DNA of 64,000 bases, taken from Hafnia alvei. Its GTDB lineage: Bacteria; Pseudomonadota; Gammaproteobacteria; Enterobacterales; Enterobacteriaceae. A program made the position numbers and the translations under genes. Positions 43,329-51,838 of the stretch are shown here, one piece after another. Position 1 is the first letter of the stretch. Each line of letters starts with the position of its first letter. Below the pieces are notes generated by a model. It was not told the origin of the DNA. It worked only from the letters and a program-made list of their open reading frames with translations, and searched no databases. The stretch spans positions 496,001 to 560,000 of the forward strand of contig NZ_OZ061315.1 in the NCBI RefSeq assembly GCF_964063325.1, written 5' to 3'.

Positions 43329-44963
43329 ATGACGTGGCAAACACATACGGTTTTTAATCAACCGCACCCCCTAAGTAACAGCAATCTCTACCTTTCTGAT
43401 ATTCCGCTCCAAGAGGCCGTTGAACGAGAGCTGGCAGGCTGGGATTCTGCATTGCTAAGCGCAGTCGGCTTACAGCTAGGTTCGGCAGAATCGCTGGAAC
43501 TTGGTCGGATGGCAAACGCCAATCCTCCTGAGCTGCTGCGCTACGATGCGGCTGGACGGCGTATCGATGATGTGCGGTTTCATCCCGCTTGGCACATGCT
43601 GATGCAGGGATTAACTGAAAATCGGGTGCATAATTTGCCGTGGCAAACAGATGCACCGGCAGGAGCGTTCGCGGCACGCGCCGCTCGTTTTCTGCTGCAT
43701 AGCCAAGTTGAGGCCGGTACACTTTGCCCAATCACCATGACCTTTGGCGCGATTCCGCTACTGCAAAAAACGTTGCCTACCACAATGAGCGGATGGCTAA
43801 CGAGGTTGCTGTCTGACCGCTATGATCCGCACGCGCTGCCCATAGAACAGAAAAAAGGGCTGCTCATCGGCATGGGAATGACGGAAAAACAGGGCGGCTC
43901 GGATGTGCTTACCAATACGACGCAGGCAACGCCGTTAGAAGGCAGTGGCAATGGTCAGCCTTACCGGCTGGTGGGACACAAATGGTTTTTCTCCGTTCCA
44001 CAAAGCGATGCGCACCTGATTTTGGCGCAGGCCAGCGGCGGACTCTCCTGCTTTTTTGTTCCTCGTATTCTGCCGGATAGCACGCGCAACGCGATTCGCA
44101 TCGAAAGGCTGAAAGAGAAACTGGGTAATCGTTCAAATGCGAGCGCAGAAGTTGAGTTTCAGGATGCGACGGGATGGCTGCTCGGTGATGAAGGAGAGGG
44201 AGTTCGCCTGATATTGCAGATGGGAAGCTCAACTCGCTTTGATTGCGCATTGGGCAGCCATGGGTTGATGAGAAGGGCGTTCACCGTGGCGTTTTATCAT
44301 GCGTTGCAGAGACAGGCATTTGGTAAACCTCTAGCCGAGCAGCCGCTGATGCGTCAGGTACTCGCCAAAATGGCGCTGCGGCTTGAAGGACAAACGTCGT
44401 TGCTGTTTCGTCTTTGTCGATCTTGGGAAATGCCGCATGTGCAGGGTGAGAAACTGTTTGGTCGCCTAATGACGCCGGTGGCTAAGTATTCAATTTGTAA
44501 ACAGGGTATTCCCTTTATCGCTGAGGCTATGGAAGCGTTAGGAGGAATTGGCTATTGCGAAGAGAGCGAACTGCCGCGTTTATATCGAGAAGCACCGGTA
44601 AACAGTATCTGGGAAGGCTCTGGCAATATCATGTGTTTAGACGTATTGCGGGTATGGCGCAAAAATCCGCATATGGAAGAGATGCTTAACTTAGAGTTAG
44701 CTGACGTGAAAGGGCAAAGTGCGTTATTTGATAAGGCGTGGCGGAATTTGTCGAAACGTTTACAGAAACCCAATGAGGCTGAAGCGAGGATCATTTGCGA
44801 CGAGTTGTTTAATGTGAATGCGGCGGCTCAGCTTTTACGTTTTGCTCCGGCTGATATTGCTCAAGCGTGGTGCCAACAATATTTTTCCTATGACGGGGTT
44901 AGTGTTATCAATAACGAAACTCAGGAGATCCTGTTACAGCGGGCGATGGGGTTAGCGAGCTAG
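43329..44963 (+). CDS. aidB: Adaptive-response protein AidB (acyl-CoA dehydrogenase family)
   Basis: FAD-binding member of the acyl-CoA dehydrogenase superfamily, induced with the Ada response to alkylation damage; it binds DNA and is proposed to shield it. The 544 residues contain GMGMTEKQGGSDVLTNTT, the substrate-domain segment GHKWFFSVPQSDAH and EALGGIGYCEESELPRLYRE near the FAD site. The yjfI-yjfC genes that separate rlmB and aidB in E. coli are absent, so aidB lies directly behind rlmB. Confidence 0.94.
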   Translation: MTWQTHTVFNQPHPLSNSNLYLSDIPLQEAVERELAGWDSALLSAVGLQLGSAESLELGRMANANPPELLRYDAAGRRIDDVRFHPAWHMLMQGLTENRVHNLPWQTDAPAGAFAARAARFLLHSQVEAGTLCPITMTFGAIPLLQKTLPTTMSGWLTRLLSDRYDPHALPIEQKKGLLIGMGMTEKQGGSDVLTNTTQATPLEGSGNGQPYRLVGHKWFFSVPQSDAHLILAQASGGLSCFFVPRILPDSTRNAIRIERLKEKLGNRSNASAEVEFQDATGWLLGDEGEGVRLILQMGSSTRFDCALGSHGLMRRAFTVAFYHALQRQAFGKPLAEQPLMRQVLAKMALRLEGQTSLLFRLCRSWEMPHVQGEKLFGRLMTPVAKYSICKQGIPFIAEAMEALGGIGYCEESELPRLYREAPVNSIWEGSGNIMCLDVLRVWRKNPHMEEMLNLELADVKGQSALFDKAWRNLSKRLQKPNEAEARIICDELFNVNAAAQLLRFAPADIAQAWCQQYFSYDGVSVINNETQEILLQRAMGLAS

Positions 44964-44964
44964 C

Positions 44965-45240
44965 TCAGCTATACAACGCCGCAGTAACGTGCCACGTGTG
45001 CTGCGGCGTGTTTTCATCCATGGTCAGAATTCGGTAGTAGCTCGCACCTTGCTCATCGGCCTTTAGCGCAATAATGCGTTCTACATCGTGGGGCTCTCCC
45101 ACAATATCGTGTACTGAAATAATACCGACCTGATTAAGTCCAGTGGTGAGATCGGCATTAACGTTTTCTGCTGATTGGGCGGATGCGCTAATTAAACCAA
45201 TTGAAAGCAACAATGTGTTGAGCACAGGGGATCTGTTCAT
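44965..45240 (-). CDS. yjfN: DUF1471 periplasmic protein YjfN-like
   Basis: Small secreted stress protein of the DUF1471 (YhcN/BhsA) family. The start MNRSPVLNTLLLSIGLISASAQ at 45240 gives 91 residues with a signal peptide. The longer frame to 45408 has no support. The conserved part is DVERIIALKADEQGASYYRI and the family ending AALYS. E. coli YjfN is reported to stimulate the DegP protease; I transfer the name by sequence and position. Confidence 0.85.
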   Translation of the reverse strand: MNRSPVLNTLLLSIGLISASAQSAENVNADLTTGLNQVGIISVHDIVGEPHDVERIIALKADEQGASYYRILTMDENTPQHTWHVTAALYS

Positions 45241-45319
45241 CGGCGAACTCCTTACGCATATTTCATCGTCCAGACGAAATTGTTGAGTTGTATTAACGTA
45301 TTCATAACAGCGTGATAAT

Positions 45320-45373
45320 AAAAAAAAGTCCACGAGCTTTGCCTGATAATGAGACAGAGCGCGTAGACTTTTA
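45320..45373 (-). terminator. Terminator of the bsmA-like gene
   Basis: On the minus strand AAAGTCTACG pairs with CGTGGACTTT (one G-U) around an internal loop and is followed by a T-run. It lies about 40 bp after the bsmA stop. Confidence 0.7.
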
Positions 45374-45410
45374 CTGGGCGTATAGGATTTGTTAAATAAA
45401 GCCCACAAAC

Positions 45411-45719
45411 CTACTTATATAAAATGGCCTGAGCATACCACTGGCCCGGTACACCGGTTTCATCGACCATAATGACGTAGTAGTAGGTTGCACCTGCCTC
45501 ATCAGCTTGTTTCTGAATAACTTCCTGAGCATTCATCGGGCTACCATAAACCTGTGCGCTGATGGTTCTCATACGATCTAATCCGCTTGTTTGGTCGCGA
45601 CGAACCTCTTGAGCATGTGCTCCCGGTGCAGGTGGTGGCACTGGCTTGCTGTTCATGACGCCGCAGGCGGTCAAAAACAGCGTCATTGCGAGTACAAAAG
45701 AAAGCTTTATATTTTTCAT
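45411..45719 (-). CDS. bsmA: DUF1471 lipoprotein, BsmA (YjfO)-like
   Basis: Secreted lipoprotein of 102 residues. The signal peptide MKNIKLSFVLAMTLFLTAC ends at a lipobox cysteine (Cys19). A Pro-rich spacer (KPVPPPAPGAH) follows. The DUF1471 core has QADEAGATYYYVIMVDE and ends AQAILYK. Position between yjfN and yjfP matches E. coli bsmA, linked to biofilm and peroxide stress. The symbol rests on synteny as well as family. Confidence 0.75.
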   Translation of the reverse strand: MKNIKLSFVLAMTLFLTACGVMNSKPVPPPAPGAHAQEVRRDQTSGLDRMRTISAQVYGSPMNAQEVIQKQADEAGATYYYVIMVDETGVPGQWYAQAILYK

Positions 45720-45897
45720 GGGATGGCCTGTTAAGGGGAGGCAAGTTGTTTAATTGTATCCTGCATGGTGCGGAATTGACCAGCAGGTGGAACGTAATTC
45801 CTTACTGCGTCATAAGATAGAACCAGAAGTGATTGTTTCTCTTTGAGCGACGACTCATTATTTACCCTCGATGCGTAGCCTGAGGAGTGATAAGAAA

Positions 45898-46647
45898 ATG
45901 GTTGAGATGTTTGATGAAGTGATTGGGGGGATCCCCGTGTTACATGCGGCTCCGGCAGGAAAGCAGGGGCAGCCGTTACCCACAATCTTTTTCTATCATG
46001 GCTTTACCTCATCGAAAGAGGTTTATTCCTACTTTGGTTATGCGTTTGCTAAAGCGGGTTTTCGTACCATCTCGCCTGAGGCTAATTTGCATGGCGCGCG
46101 TTTTAACGACGATAGCGCGTACCGTTTAACCCATTTCTGGGATATTTTAAAATCTAATATCGATGAGCTTCCGGTTATTTATCAGCATTATCAACAAGAA
46201 GGCCTGATTTCAGACAATCGTGTTGGCGTGTGTGGTGCATCATTGGGGGGAATGACTACGCTGGGAGCTAAGGTGCGCTATCCGTGGATCCAAGCAGCCG
46301 CGTCGTTTATGGGCTCGGGCTATTATCTTTCTCTTGCACCAACGCTTTTCCCTCCTTTTGATGCTCAAACCCCAGAGGCTCGCCAGCAGCTGACTGCGGA
46401 TTTAGCTTTCTTGGCAGATTATCAAGTCGTCGACCGGCTGGAGAAACTGGCCGATAAGCCGTTGCTGATTTGGCATGGATTGGCTGATGATTTAGTTCCT
46501 GCCGAAGAGAGTCGGCGTTTAATTCGTGATTTGGGTGAGCAGAATTTGCTGGCGCAGGTTCGTTTCGAAACTGAGCCGGCGATTGGTCATAAAATCACGG
46601 TGTCGGCATTAGATGTGGGTGTTCAGTTCTTTTCTCGCCATCTTTAA
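45898..46647 (+). CDS. yjfP: Alpha/beta hydrolase (esterase) YjfP
   Basis: Alpha/beta-hydrolase of 249 residues, the E. coli length. The oxyanion region is YHGFTSSKEVYSYFG. The nucleophile is Ser115 in the elbow CGASLGG, with the acid in WHGLADDLVPAEES and His in IGHKIT. The start is the ATG at 45898 after GAGGAG; an ATG at 45871 lacks a site. E. coli YjfP has esterase activity on acyl and sugar-ester model substrates; the natural substrate is unknown. Confidence 0.9.
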   Translation: MVEMFDEVIGGIPVLHAAPAGKQGQPLPTIFFYHGFTSSKEVYSYFGYAFAKAGFRTISPEANLHGARFNDDSAYRLTHFWDILKSNIDELPVIYQHYQQEGLISDNRVGVCGASLGGMTTLGAKVRYPWIQAAASFMGSGYYLSLAPTLFPPFDAQTPEARQQLTADLAFLADYQVVDRLEKLADKPLLIWHGLADDLVPAEESRRLIRDLGEQNLLAQVRFETEPAIGHKITVSALDVGVQFFSRHL

Positions 46648-46650
46648 GCG

Positions 46651-46685
46651 AAAAAAAGCCCCGTATGATGGGTGTCATACAGGGC
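46651..46685 (-). terminator. Terminator between yjfP and yjfY
   Basis: GCCCTGTATGA pairs with TCATACGGGGC (one mismatch) and on the minus strand is followed by seven T residues, so it fits yjfY termination. The same stem begins 10 bp after yjfP and may serve it too. Confidence 0.75.
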
Positions 46686-46794
46686 AACGTAGCGATATAT
46701 CTCTTTGTTATTGTTTGGTCTTTGGCAGGATTGTCTCAACCTTTTATTGAACTATCTTAGGTTGTTGCGTTGCTCTCTGGTGTTGCATCGGTTT

Positions 46795-47070
46795 TTAGTG
46801 GAACAGGGCTGCACTAACGTGCATTTGTCCATTGCTTTCAGGCTCATGCATCACAATCACCTGATAATATTTTGCACCTTGTGCCGCAGCTTCTTGTTGC
46901 AGCTGGGGCAAGGCTTCCTGCACGTTCTGGACGTCATGGTTTACGCTAATCACTGCATATTCATTGGCGATCAGGCTATTGGCCTGACGACCGGTGATTT
47001 CAGTGGCTGCGAGTGCATTGGTGGCGGCAAACAGGGTTAATGTCGTCACGAGGGCGATGATTGATTTCAT
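46795..47070 (-). CDS. yjfY: DUF1471 periplasmic protein YjfY-like
   Basis: A 91-residue secreted protein with signal peptide MKSIIALVTTLTLFAATNALA. The DUF1471 fold (EYAVISVNHDVQNVQEAL, AAAQGAKYYQVIVMHE) ends in SAALFH. Function is unknown; the family responds to acid, oxidative and biofilm stresses. It is the third DUF1471 gene within 2.1 kb. Confidence 0.85.
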   Translation of the reverse strand: MKSIIALVTTLTLFAATNALAATEITGRQANSLIANEYAVISVNHDVQNVQEALPQLQQEAAAQGAKYYQVIVMHEPESNGQMHVSAALFH

Positions 47071-47332
47071 CGGATTCTCCTCAATGTTGTTGATTTAGGT
47101 TGAATAACTTCTAGATTGGCGATTTATTGGGTAAACAGCATTATCCGTTGCCGATATGAATAGTTTAGTCCTCATTCATTCAATTGATAGCTACATTTTT
47201 TGCTGTTTAGAGTCAAAAAAACTGAATGTCTTTGACAATAAATGCTTACGCCTTGCTGGCGGCCTTCGAGAGGCAAACAACGGCATTATTCTCTTACCGA
47301 TCTTCCCCCCGATAATAATTTCGCCAATTACC

Positions 47333-47361
47333 TTGAGTTTCCTACCCTGCGCAAGTATGAT
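47333..47361 (+). promoter_or_regulatory. Promoter of the rpsF operon
   Basis: TTGAGT (47333-47338) and TATGAT (47356-47361) are separated by 17 bp. Transcription would begin about 47368, giving a leader of about 90 nt. The rest of the 389-bp yjfY-rpsF gap holds no gene that I can support. Confidence 0.7.
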
Positions 47362-47399
47362 TACGCGTCATTTTTCAGCCGCACACAAACACGTTCCTT

Positions 47400-47434
47400 G
47401 CCTCCATGGGCCGCGGCTGACCCTATCAGGAGGC
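47400..47434 (+). promoter_or_regulatory. S6:S18-binding rpsF leader motif
   Basis: GCCTCC (47400-47405) pairs with GGAGGC (47429-47434), and GGG (47408-47410) with CCC (47421-47423). A CCG triplet at 47411-47413 sits in the loop side. A CCG-bearing bulged hairpin at this position is the published rpsF-leader motif by which the S6:S18 complex can feed back on its mRNA. Confidence 0.7.
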
Positions 47435-47459
47435 TGAATAATCCGTAAGGAGCAATTCG

Positions 47460-47858
47460 ATGCGTCATTACGAAATCGTTTTTATGGTCCATCCTGACCA
47501 GAGCGAACAGGTTCCGGGCATGATCGAGCGTTACAGTGCAACCATCACTAACGCTGCTGGTCAGATTCACCGTCTGGAAGACTGGGGCCGCCGTCAGCTG
47601 GCTTACCCGATCAACAAACTGCACAAAGCCCACTACGTTCTGCTGAACGTTGAAGCTCCGCAGGAAGCGATCGATGAGCTGGAAACTAACTTCCGCTTCA
47701 ACGACGCCGTTATCCGTAGCATGGTTATGCGTACTAAAAACGCGGTAACTGAAGCTTCACCAATGGTTAAAGCGAAAGACGAACGTCGTGGCGATCGCCG
47801 CGAAGACTTCGCTAACGAAACCGCTGATGATGCTGATGCTGGGGATTCTGAAGAGTAA
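47460..47858 (+). CDS. rpsF: 30S ribosomal protein S6
   Basis: Primary 30S protein that binds with S18 to the central domain of 16S rRNA. The 132 residues start MRHYEIVFMVHPDQSEQVPG. The acidic C-terminal tail ends in DADAGDSEE, the region that RimK extends with glutamates in E. coli. AAGGAG precedes the ATG. It is the first gene of rpsF-priB-rpsR-rplI. Confidence 0.98.
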   Translation: MRHYEIVFMVHPDQSEQVPGMIERYSATITNAAGQIHRLEDWGRRQLAYPINKLHKAHYVLLNVEAPQEAIDELETNFRFNDAVIRSMVMRTKNAVTEASPMVKAKDERRGDRREDFANETADDADAGDSEE

Positions 47859-47866
47859 TTGCTGCA

Positions 47867-48416
<550 letters not shown>

Positions 48417-48455
48417 TCGGCTGCTGTCCATTAACGACTTTAAGAGGATAAGGTA

Positions 48456-48905
48456 ATGCAAGTTATTCTGCTTGATAAAGTAGCAAACCTGGGTAGCCTG
48501 GGTGATCAGGTTAACGTTAAAGCAGGTTACGCACGTAACTTCTTGGTTCCACAGGGCAAAGCTGTTCCTGCAACTAAGAAAAACATCGAGTTCTTCGAAG
48601 CACGCCGTGCTGAACTGGAAGCCAAACTGGCTGACGTTCTGGCAGCTGCTGAAGCTCGTGCTGCTAAGATCAACGAACTGGGTGCTGTAACTCTCGCTTC
48701 TAAAGCGGGTGACGAAGGCAAACTGTTTGGTTCAATCGGTACTCGCGACATCGCTGATGCAGTTACTGCAGCCGGTGTTCAGGTAGCGAAAAGCGAAGTT
48801 CGCCTGCCGAATGGCGTTCTGCGTACTGTGGGTGATCACGAAGTTCACTTCCAGGTACACAGCGACGTATTCGCACAGCTGAATGTCGTTGTAGTTGCTG
48901 AGTAA
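48456..48905 (+). CDS. rplI: 50S ribosomal protein L9
   Basis: The two-domain 149-residue protein at the base of the L1 stalk. The N-domain MQVILLDKVANLGSLGDQVNVK is followed by the long connecting helix (FFEARRAELEAKLADVLAAAEARA) and a C-domain. GAGGATAAGG precedes the ATG. It is the last gene of the operon. Confidence 0.98.
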   Translation: MQVILLDKVANLGSLGDQVNVKAGYARNFLVPQGKAVPATKKNIEFFEARRAELEAKLADVLAAAEARAAKINELGAVTLASKAGDEGKLFGSIGTRDIADAVTAAGVQVAKSEVRLPNGVLRTVGDHEVHFQVHSDVFAQLNVVVVAE

Positions 48906-48939
48906 TAGCTGAAAAGCTATTAACGATGTAACTCGTCAA

Positions 48940-48966
48940 AGCGCCGGCCTTGTGCCGGCGTTTTGC
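48940..48966 (+). terminator. Terminator of the rpsF-rplI operon
   Basis: CGCCGGC pairs with GCCGGCG around a 5-nt loop and is followed by TTTTGC, 36 bp after rplI. Confidence 0.92.
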
Positions 48967-49042
48967 ATTCTATTCTCGCCAAAATCTCGGGTTATCGTGA
49001 AATACGGCGTAAACTAGCATAAGTTTTGTCGAGGAGACTCTT

Positions 49043-49405
49043 ATGCCTGCTACTATCCACATCGCCCGCGTTTACGACGTCCATGCCCCGTTTCCTGCTA
49101 GTACTTTCCTCACCGACCGCCTATGGCCGCGTGGTATCTCCAAAGTCCGCCTAGAAGGCGTGCAGTGGCTTAAGGCCGTTGCGCCAAGCAATGAGCTACG
49201 CCATGCTTTTCATGAGCAACGCGTGTCTTGGCAAGAGTTTGGCGAGCTTTACCGTGCAGAACTGCATGCTAACCAAGCCTGTGAAGAATTAGTTGGGCTG
49301 TTAAAGCGCGATGAGCCATTGATGCTGCTCTATGGCAGCCGAGATGAGCAGCACAATCAGGCGATTGTACTGCGTGGATATCTGTTAGAGCAGGTTAGCG
49401 GTTAG
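49043..49405 (+). CDS. DUF488 family protein (YeaO-like)
   Basis: A 120-residue member of DUF488 with the family motif FLTDRLWPRGISK, then LRHAFHE and LLYGSRDEQHNQAIVL. It resembles E. coli YeaO, whose function is unknown. It has no counterpart at this position in E. coli (rplI is followed by ytfB), so it is an accessory insertion. Its stop overlaps the convergent ytfB stop by 4 bp. Confidence 0.85.
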   Translation: MPATIHIARVYDVHAPFPASTFLTDRLWPRGISKVRLEGVQWLKAVAPSNELRHAFHEQRVSWQEFGELYRAELHANQACEELVGLLKRDEPLMLLYGSRDEQHNQAIVLRGYLLEQVSG

Positions 49406-50094
49406 CGAACTCGGCGAAAGCTGCCGTCAGATTCGCGGCGGAATTCAATTTGTTCGTTCGTGATGGTTTCAATTTTGAGTGCAATAACCTGACCCTGCGC
49501 GTTGTGTTGGATCTCAACTTCTTGCCCAGCTTTCAGATTACTTAGGGGCTTATCGTTGCCCTCAACCTGTGCCATGGCAAAAACATCATTAACATCCAGT
49601 TGGTTATCGCGAAATAACTGCGCTAGGGTTTGGCCCGCTTGAATATGGTATTCCTGCCAGCCATTTGCGGCGGTTTGATTCGTCGGCGCTACGCGCGGCG
49701 GCGGTGGGGCATCGTTGTTTTGCATTCCGGCCTGTAAGGGCGCTTCGTTTTCCTGAGTTTGTTCAGGCGTATAGCGAGCATCTTGTGGGTCAGAGTAAGG
49801 CCAGAGAAGAGACAGCAAAAGTACCACTGTAGCGACAATCACCCAGCGGCGGTGGAAAGCAGGTAGCGGCTCCATCCAATCGAAACGATCGGGCATATGC
49901 CACACATTGTAGAGGTGCTGTTTAACCACTTTCAGCTTGTCCAGCAGCTTGGCAGACGTACTAGCAGACATAGGATGCTCCGTTTCCTGATCCTGCGGCT
50001 CCGGTGAGATCCGCTGACGTAGGTTGAGCCATGTACGCAAAACGGGCTGATATACCCGCCTGCTTCTTCTTCTCCTGGGCGTGATTCTGCCCAT
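49402..50094 (-). CDS. ytfB: YtfB/OapA family cell-division-associated protein
   Basis: A 230-residue single-pass membrane protein with an opacity-associated protein A domain. A basic, Arg-rich N-terminus precedes PDRFDWMEPLPAFHRRW and the membrane helix VIVATVVLLLSLLWPY (about 85-100). A Pro/Gln-rich periplasmic linker then leads to a LysM-like OapA domain (about 145-228, YHIQAGQTLAQLFRDNQL). E. coli YtfB binds glycan and localises to the septum. It is divergent from fklB, as in E. coli. The N-terminal part is longer than in E. coli, so a start at the internal Met of MSASTS is an alternative. Confidence 0.88.
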   Translation of the reverse strand: MGRITPRRRRSRRVYQPVLRTWLNLRQRISPEPQDQETEHPMSASTSAKLLDKLKVVKQHLYNVWHMPDRFDWMEPLPAFHRRWVIVATVVLLLSLLWPYSDPQDARYTPEQTQENEAPLQAGMQNNDAPPPPRVAPTNQTAANGWQEYHIQAGQTLAQLFRDNQLDVNDVFAMAQVEGNDKPLSNLKAGQEVEIQHNAQGQVIALKIETITNEQIEFRRESDGSFRRVR

Positions 50095-50341
50095 GATGAC
50101 CTCTCTTGATGGTGCCTTAGTCGTAAGCGTAGAGAAAATCGACGCTAGATGACAGGTTAATACTCTGAAAAATGGTATCTATTACCTGGGAGCAATAACC
50201 TATCTTTATCTTACCAAGTAAATGAAGTGTTATTGTTTCTTTTTCCTAGATAAAAGTCATCCTTCTGGACGCAAGATTTTACCCTAGGCTCCTGCGCTGC
50301 TATGCTTCGTCTTCTACATTTTAAAGATTAAAGGAAACACC

Positions 50342-50962
50342 ATGTCGACCCCTTCTTTTGACAGTATAGAAGCGCAAGCAAGTTATGGTATTGGTCTGCA
50401 AGTTGGCCAGCAGCTGAATGAGTCTGGTCTGGAAGGTTTGCAGCCTGAAGCGCTGTTGGCAGGCCTGCGCGATGCGATGGAAGGGAATGCTCCGGCGGTT
50501 CCTGTAGAAGCCGTTCATCGTGCGCTGCGTGAAATCCACGAACGTGCAGATGCCGTGCGTCGCGAACAGCAAAAAGGCTTGGCTGAAGCGGGTCAGAAAT
50601 TCTTGGAAGAAAACGCTAAGAATGATGATGTGACCGTAACCGAATCTGGCCTGCAGTTCAAAGTGCTGGAAAAAGGTGAAGGGACTATTCCAGCTCGTCA
50701 GGATCAGGTTCGCGTCCACTATACCGGCCGTCTGGTTGATGGCACCGTATTTGATAGCTCCGTTGAACGTGGTCAGCCAGCAGAATTCCCAGTGAACGGC
50801 GTGATCCCAGGTTGGATCGAAGCATTGACCATGATGCCAGTTGGCTCGAAATGGCAGCTGTATATTCCTCATAACTTAGCTTATGGCGAACGTGGCGCGG
50901 GTGCTTCTATTCCTCCATACAGCGCATTGGTATTTGACGTTGAACTGCTAGAAATCCTGTAA
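50342..50962 (+). CDS. fklB: FKBP-type peptidyl-prolyl isomerase FklB
   Basis: A 206-residue FKBP22, identical in length to E. coli. The N-terminal helical dimerisation domain (about 1-95) is followed by the FKBP domain (VRVHYTGRLVDGTVFDSS, PGWIEALTMMPVGSKWQLYIP, LAYGERGAGASIPP). It is probably cytosolic or periplasmic-facing as a folding helper; there is no clear signal peptide. The cycA gene next to it in E. coli is missing here. Confidence 0.96.
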   Translation: MSTPSFDSIEAQASYGIGLQVGQQLNESGLEGLQPEALLAGLRDAMEGNAPAVPVEAVHRALREIHERADAVRREQQKGLAEAGQKFLEENAKNDDVTVTESGLQFKVLEKGEGTIPARQDQVRVHYTGRLVDGTVFDSSVERGQPAEFPVNGVIPGWIEALTMMPVGSKWQLYIPHNLAYGERGAGASIPPYSALVFDVELLEIL

Positions 50963-50992
50963 TTTGGGTTAGCGTTAACGTTAATCAATGCG

Positions 50993-51017
50993 AAAGCCGG
51001 CGTTTGCCGGCTTTTTT
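50993..51017 (+). terminator. Terminator of fklB
   Basis: AAAGCCGGC-GTTT-GCCGGCTTT with continuing T residues forms a 9-bp stem and tetraloop. It lies 30 bp after fklB and 23 bp before the convergent ytfE stop, so it may serve both. Confidence 0.93.
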
Positions 51018-51039
51018 GCGTTCTAGAGTGACAGGTTTC

Positions 51040-51711
51040 TTATTCACCGCGCAGCGCGCGTGGGAAGAGTAAGTTATTTTCTAAACTGATGTGCTCCATC
51101 AAGTCATTGATGAATTCGTTGATTCCAGCATACAGAGCTTGCCAAGTATTACAGGCACCTTCAGGTGGAACGACGTTGTTGGTCAAGAACTTGATGACTT
51201 CCAGCTGTTCGCCGGCGTCGTCATGCTCGCTTTCCATCACTGAAATCGGACCGCCAGCCTGTGCGCCCATCCCTTGTTCAATCAGCGGGAACAGAATACG
51301 TTCTTCTTTCATCATGTGCTGGCTGAGGTCTTGATAGATTAAGTTCAGCTGCTTACCCAGACCTTTTGGGCAGGTTGGTTTGTCGCCGTGTACGCGCTCT
51401 ACTTTTTCCGCCATGAGGATCAGCTCAGGTAATTGTTCACGATGGCGATCGTGATAGCGTTTAACAATAAACGGCGTGATCTCAGCCAGCGGCGTTGTGC
51501 GCCAGTCGTGCGCGGTGGCGTTGTTTGGTTCGCTTTTGAGGGCTTCCAATTGCGCTTCTAGCTCATCAACATTCAGATTTTTTTTGGTGGCTACGCGCAA
51601 TAAAGTTTGTTTGCCCCCACAGCAGAAGTCCATATCATGCTGACGGAAAAGACGCGTTGCGCGTGGGATAGTGATTGCCAGTTCGCCTAATGATAGATCG
51701 CGTAATGCCAT
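51040..51711 (-). CDS. ytfE: Iron-sulfur cluster repair di-iron protein YtfE (RIC)
   Basis: Di-iron hemerythrin-like protein that restores Fe-S clusters damaged by NO or peroxide. The 223 residues have the N-terminal ScdA domain (RATRLFRQHDMDFCCGGKQTL) and a four-helix bundle. Its His/Glu ligands are visible in KRYHDRHREQLPEL, HMMKEERILFPLI, ESEHDDAGEQLE and HISLENNLLFPR. An NsrR operator lies 32 bp upstream and the repressor itself is encoded at 39.2 kb. Confidence 0.96.
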   Translation of the reverse strand: MALRDLSLGELAITIPRATRLFRQHDMDFCCGGKQTLLRVATKKNLNVDELEAQLEALKSEPNNATAHDWRTTPLAEITPFIVKRYHDRHREQLPELILMAEKVERVHGDKPTCPKGLGKQLNLIYQDLSQHMMKEERILFPLIEQGMGAQAGGPISVMESEHDDAGEQLEVIKFLTNNVVPPEGACNTWQALYAGINEFINDLMEHISLENNLLFPRALRGE

Positions 51712-51742
51712 AGTTATGTTCCTCAGGATGCCTCTATTTTAT

Positions 51743-51765
51743 AAAGTGTATTTTAAATGCAATTT
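51743..51765 (-). promoter_or_regulatory. NsrR operator of ytfE
   Basis: The 23-bp AAATTGCATTT-A-AAATACACTTT (minus strand) has the 11-1-11 architecture and most bases of the enterobacterial NsrR consensus (AANATGCATTT repeats). It is centred about 43 bp before the ytfE start. Confidence 0.85.
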
Positions 51766-51838
51766 ATAACTTAAGCCATAACTCTTTGGGGGTTGTTGAG
51801 TCATTTGCGATAATTAAACAAATAAAAAGCGAGGAAAG

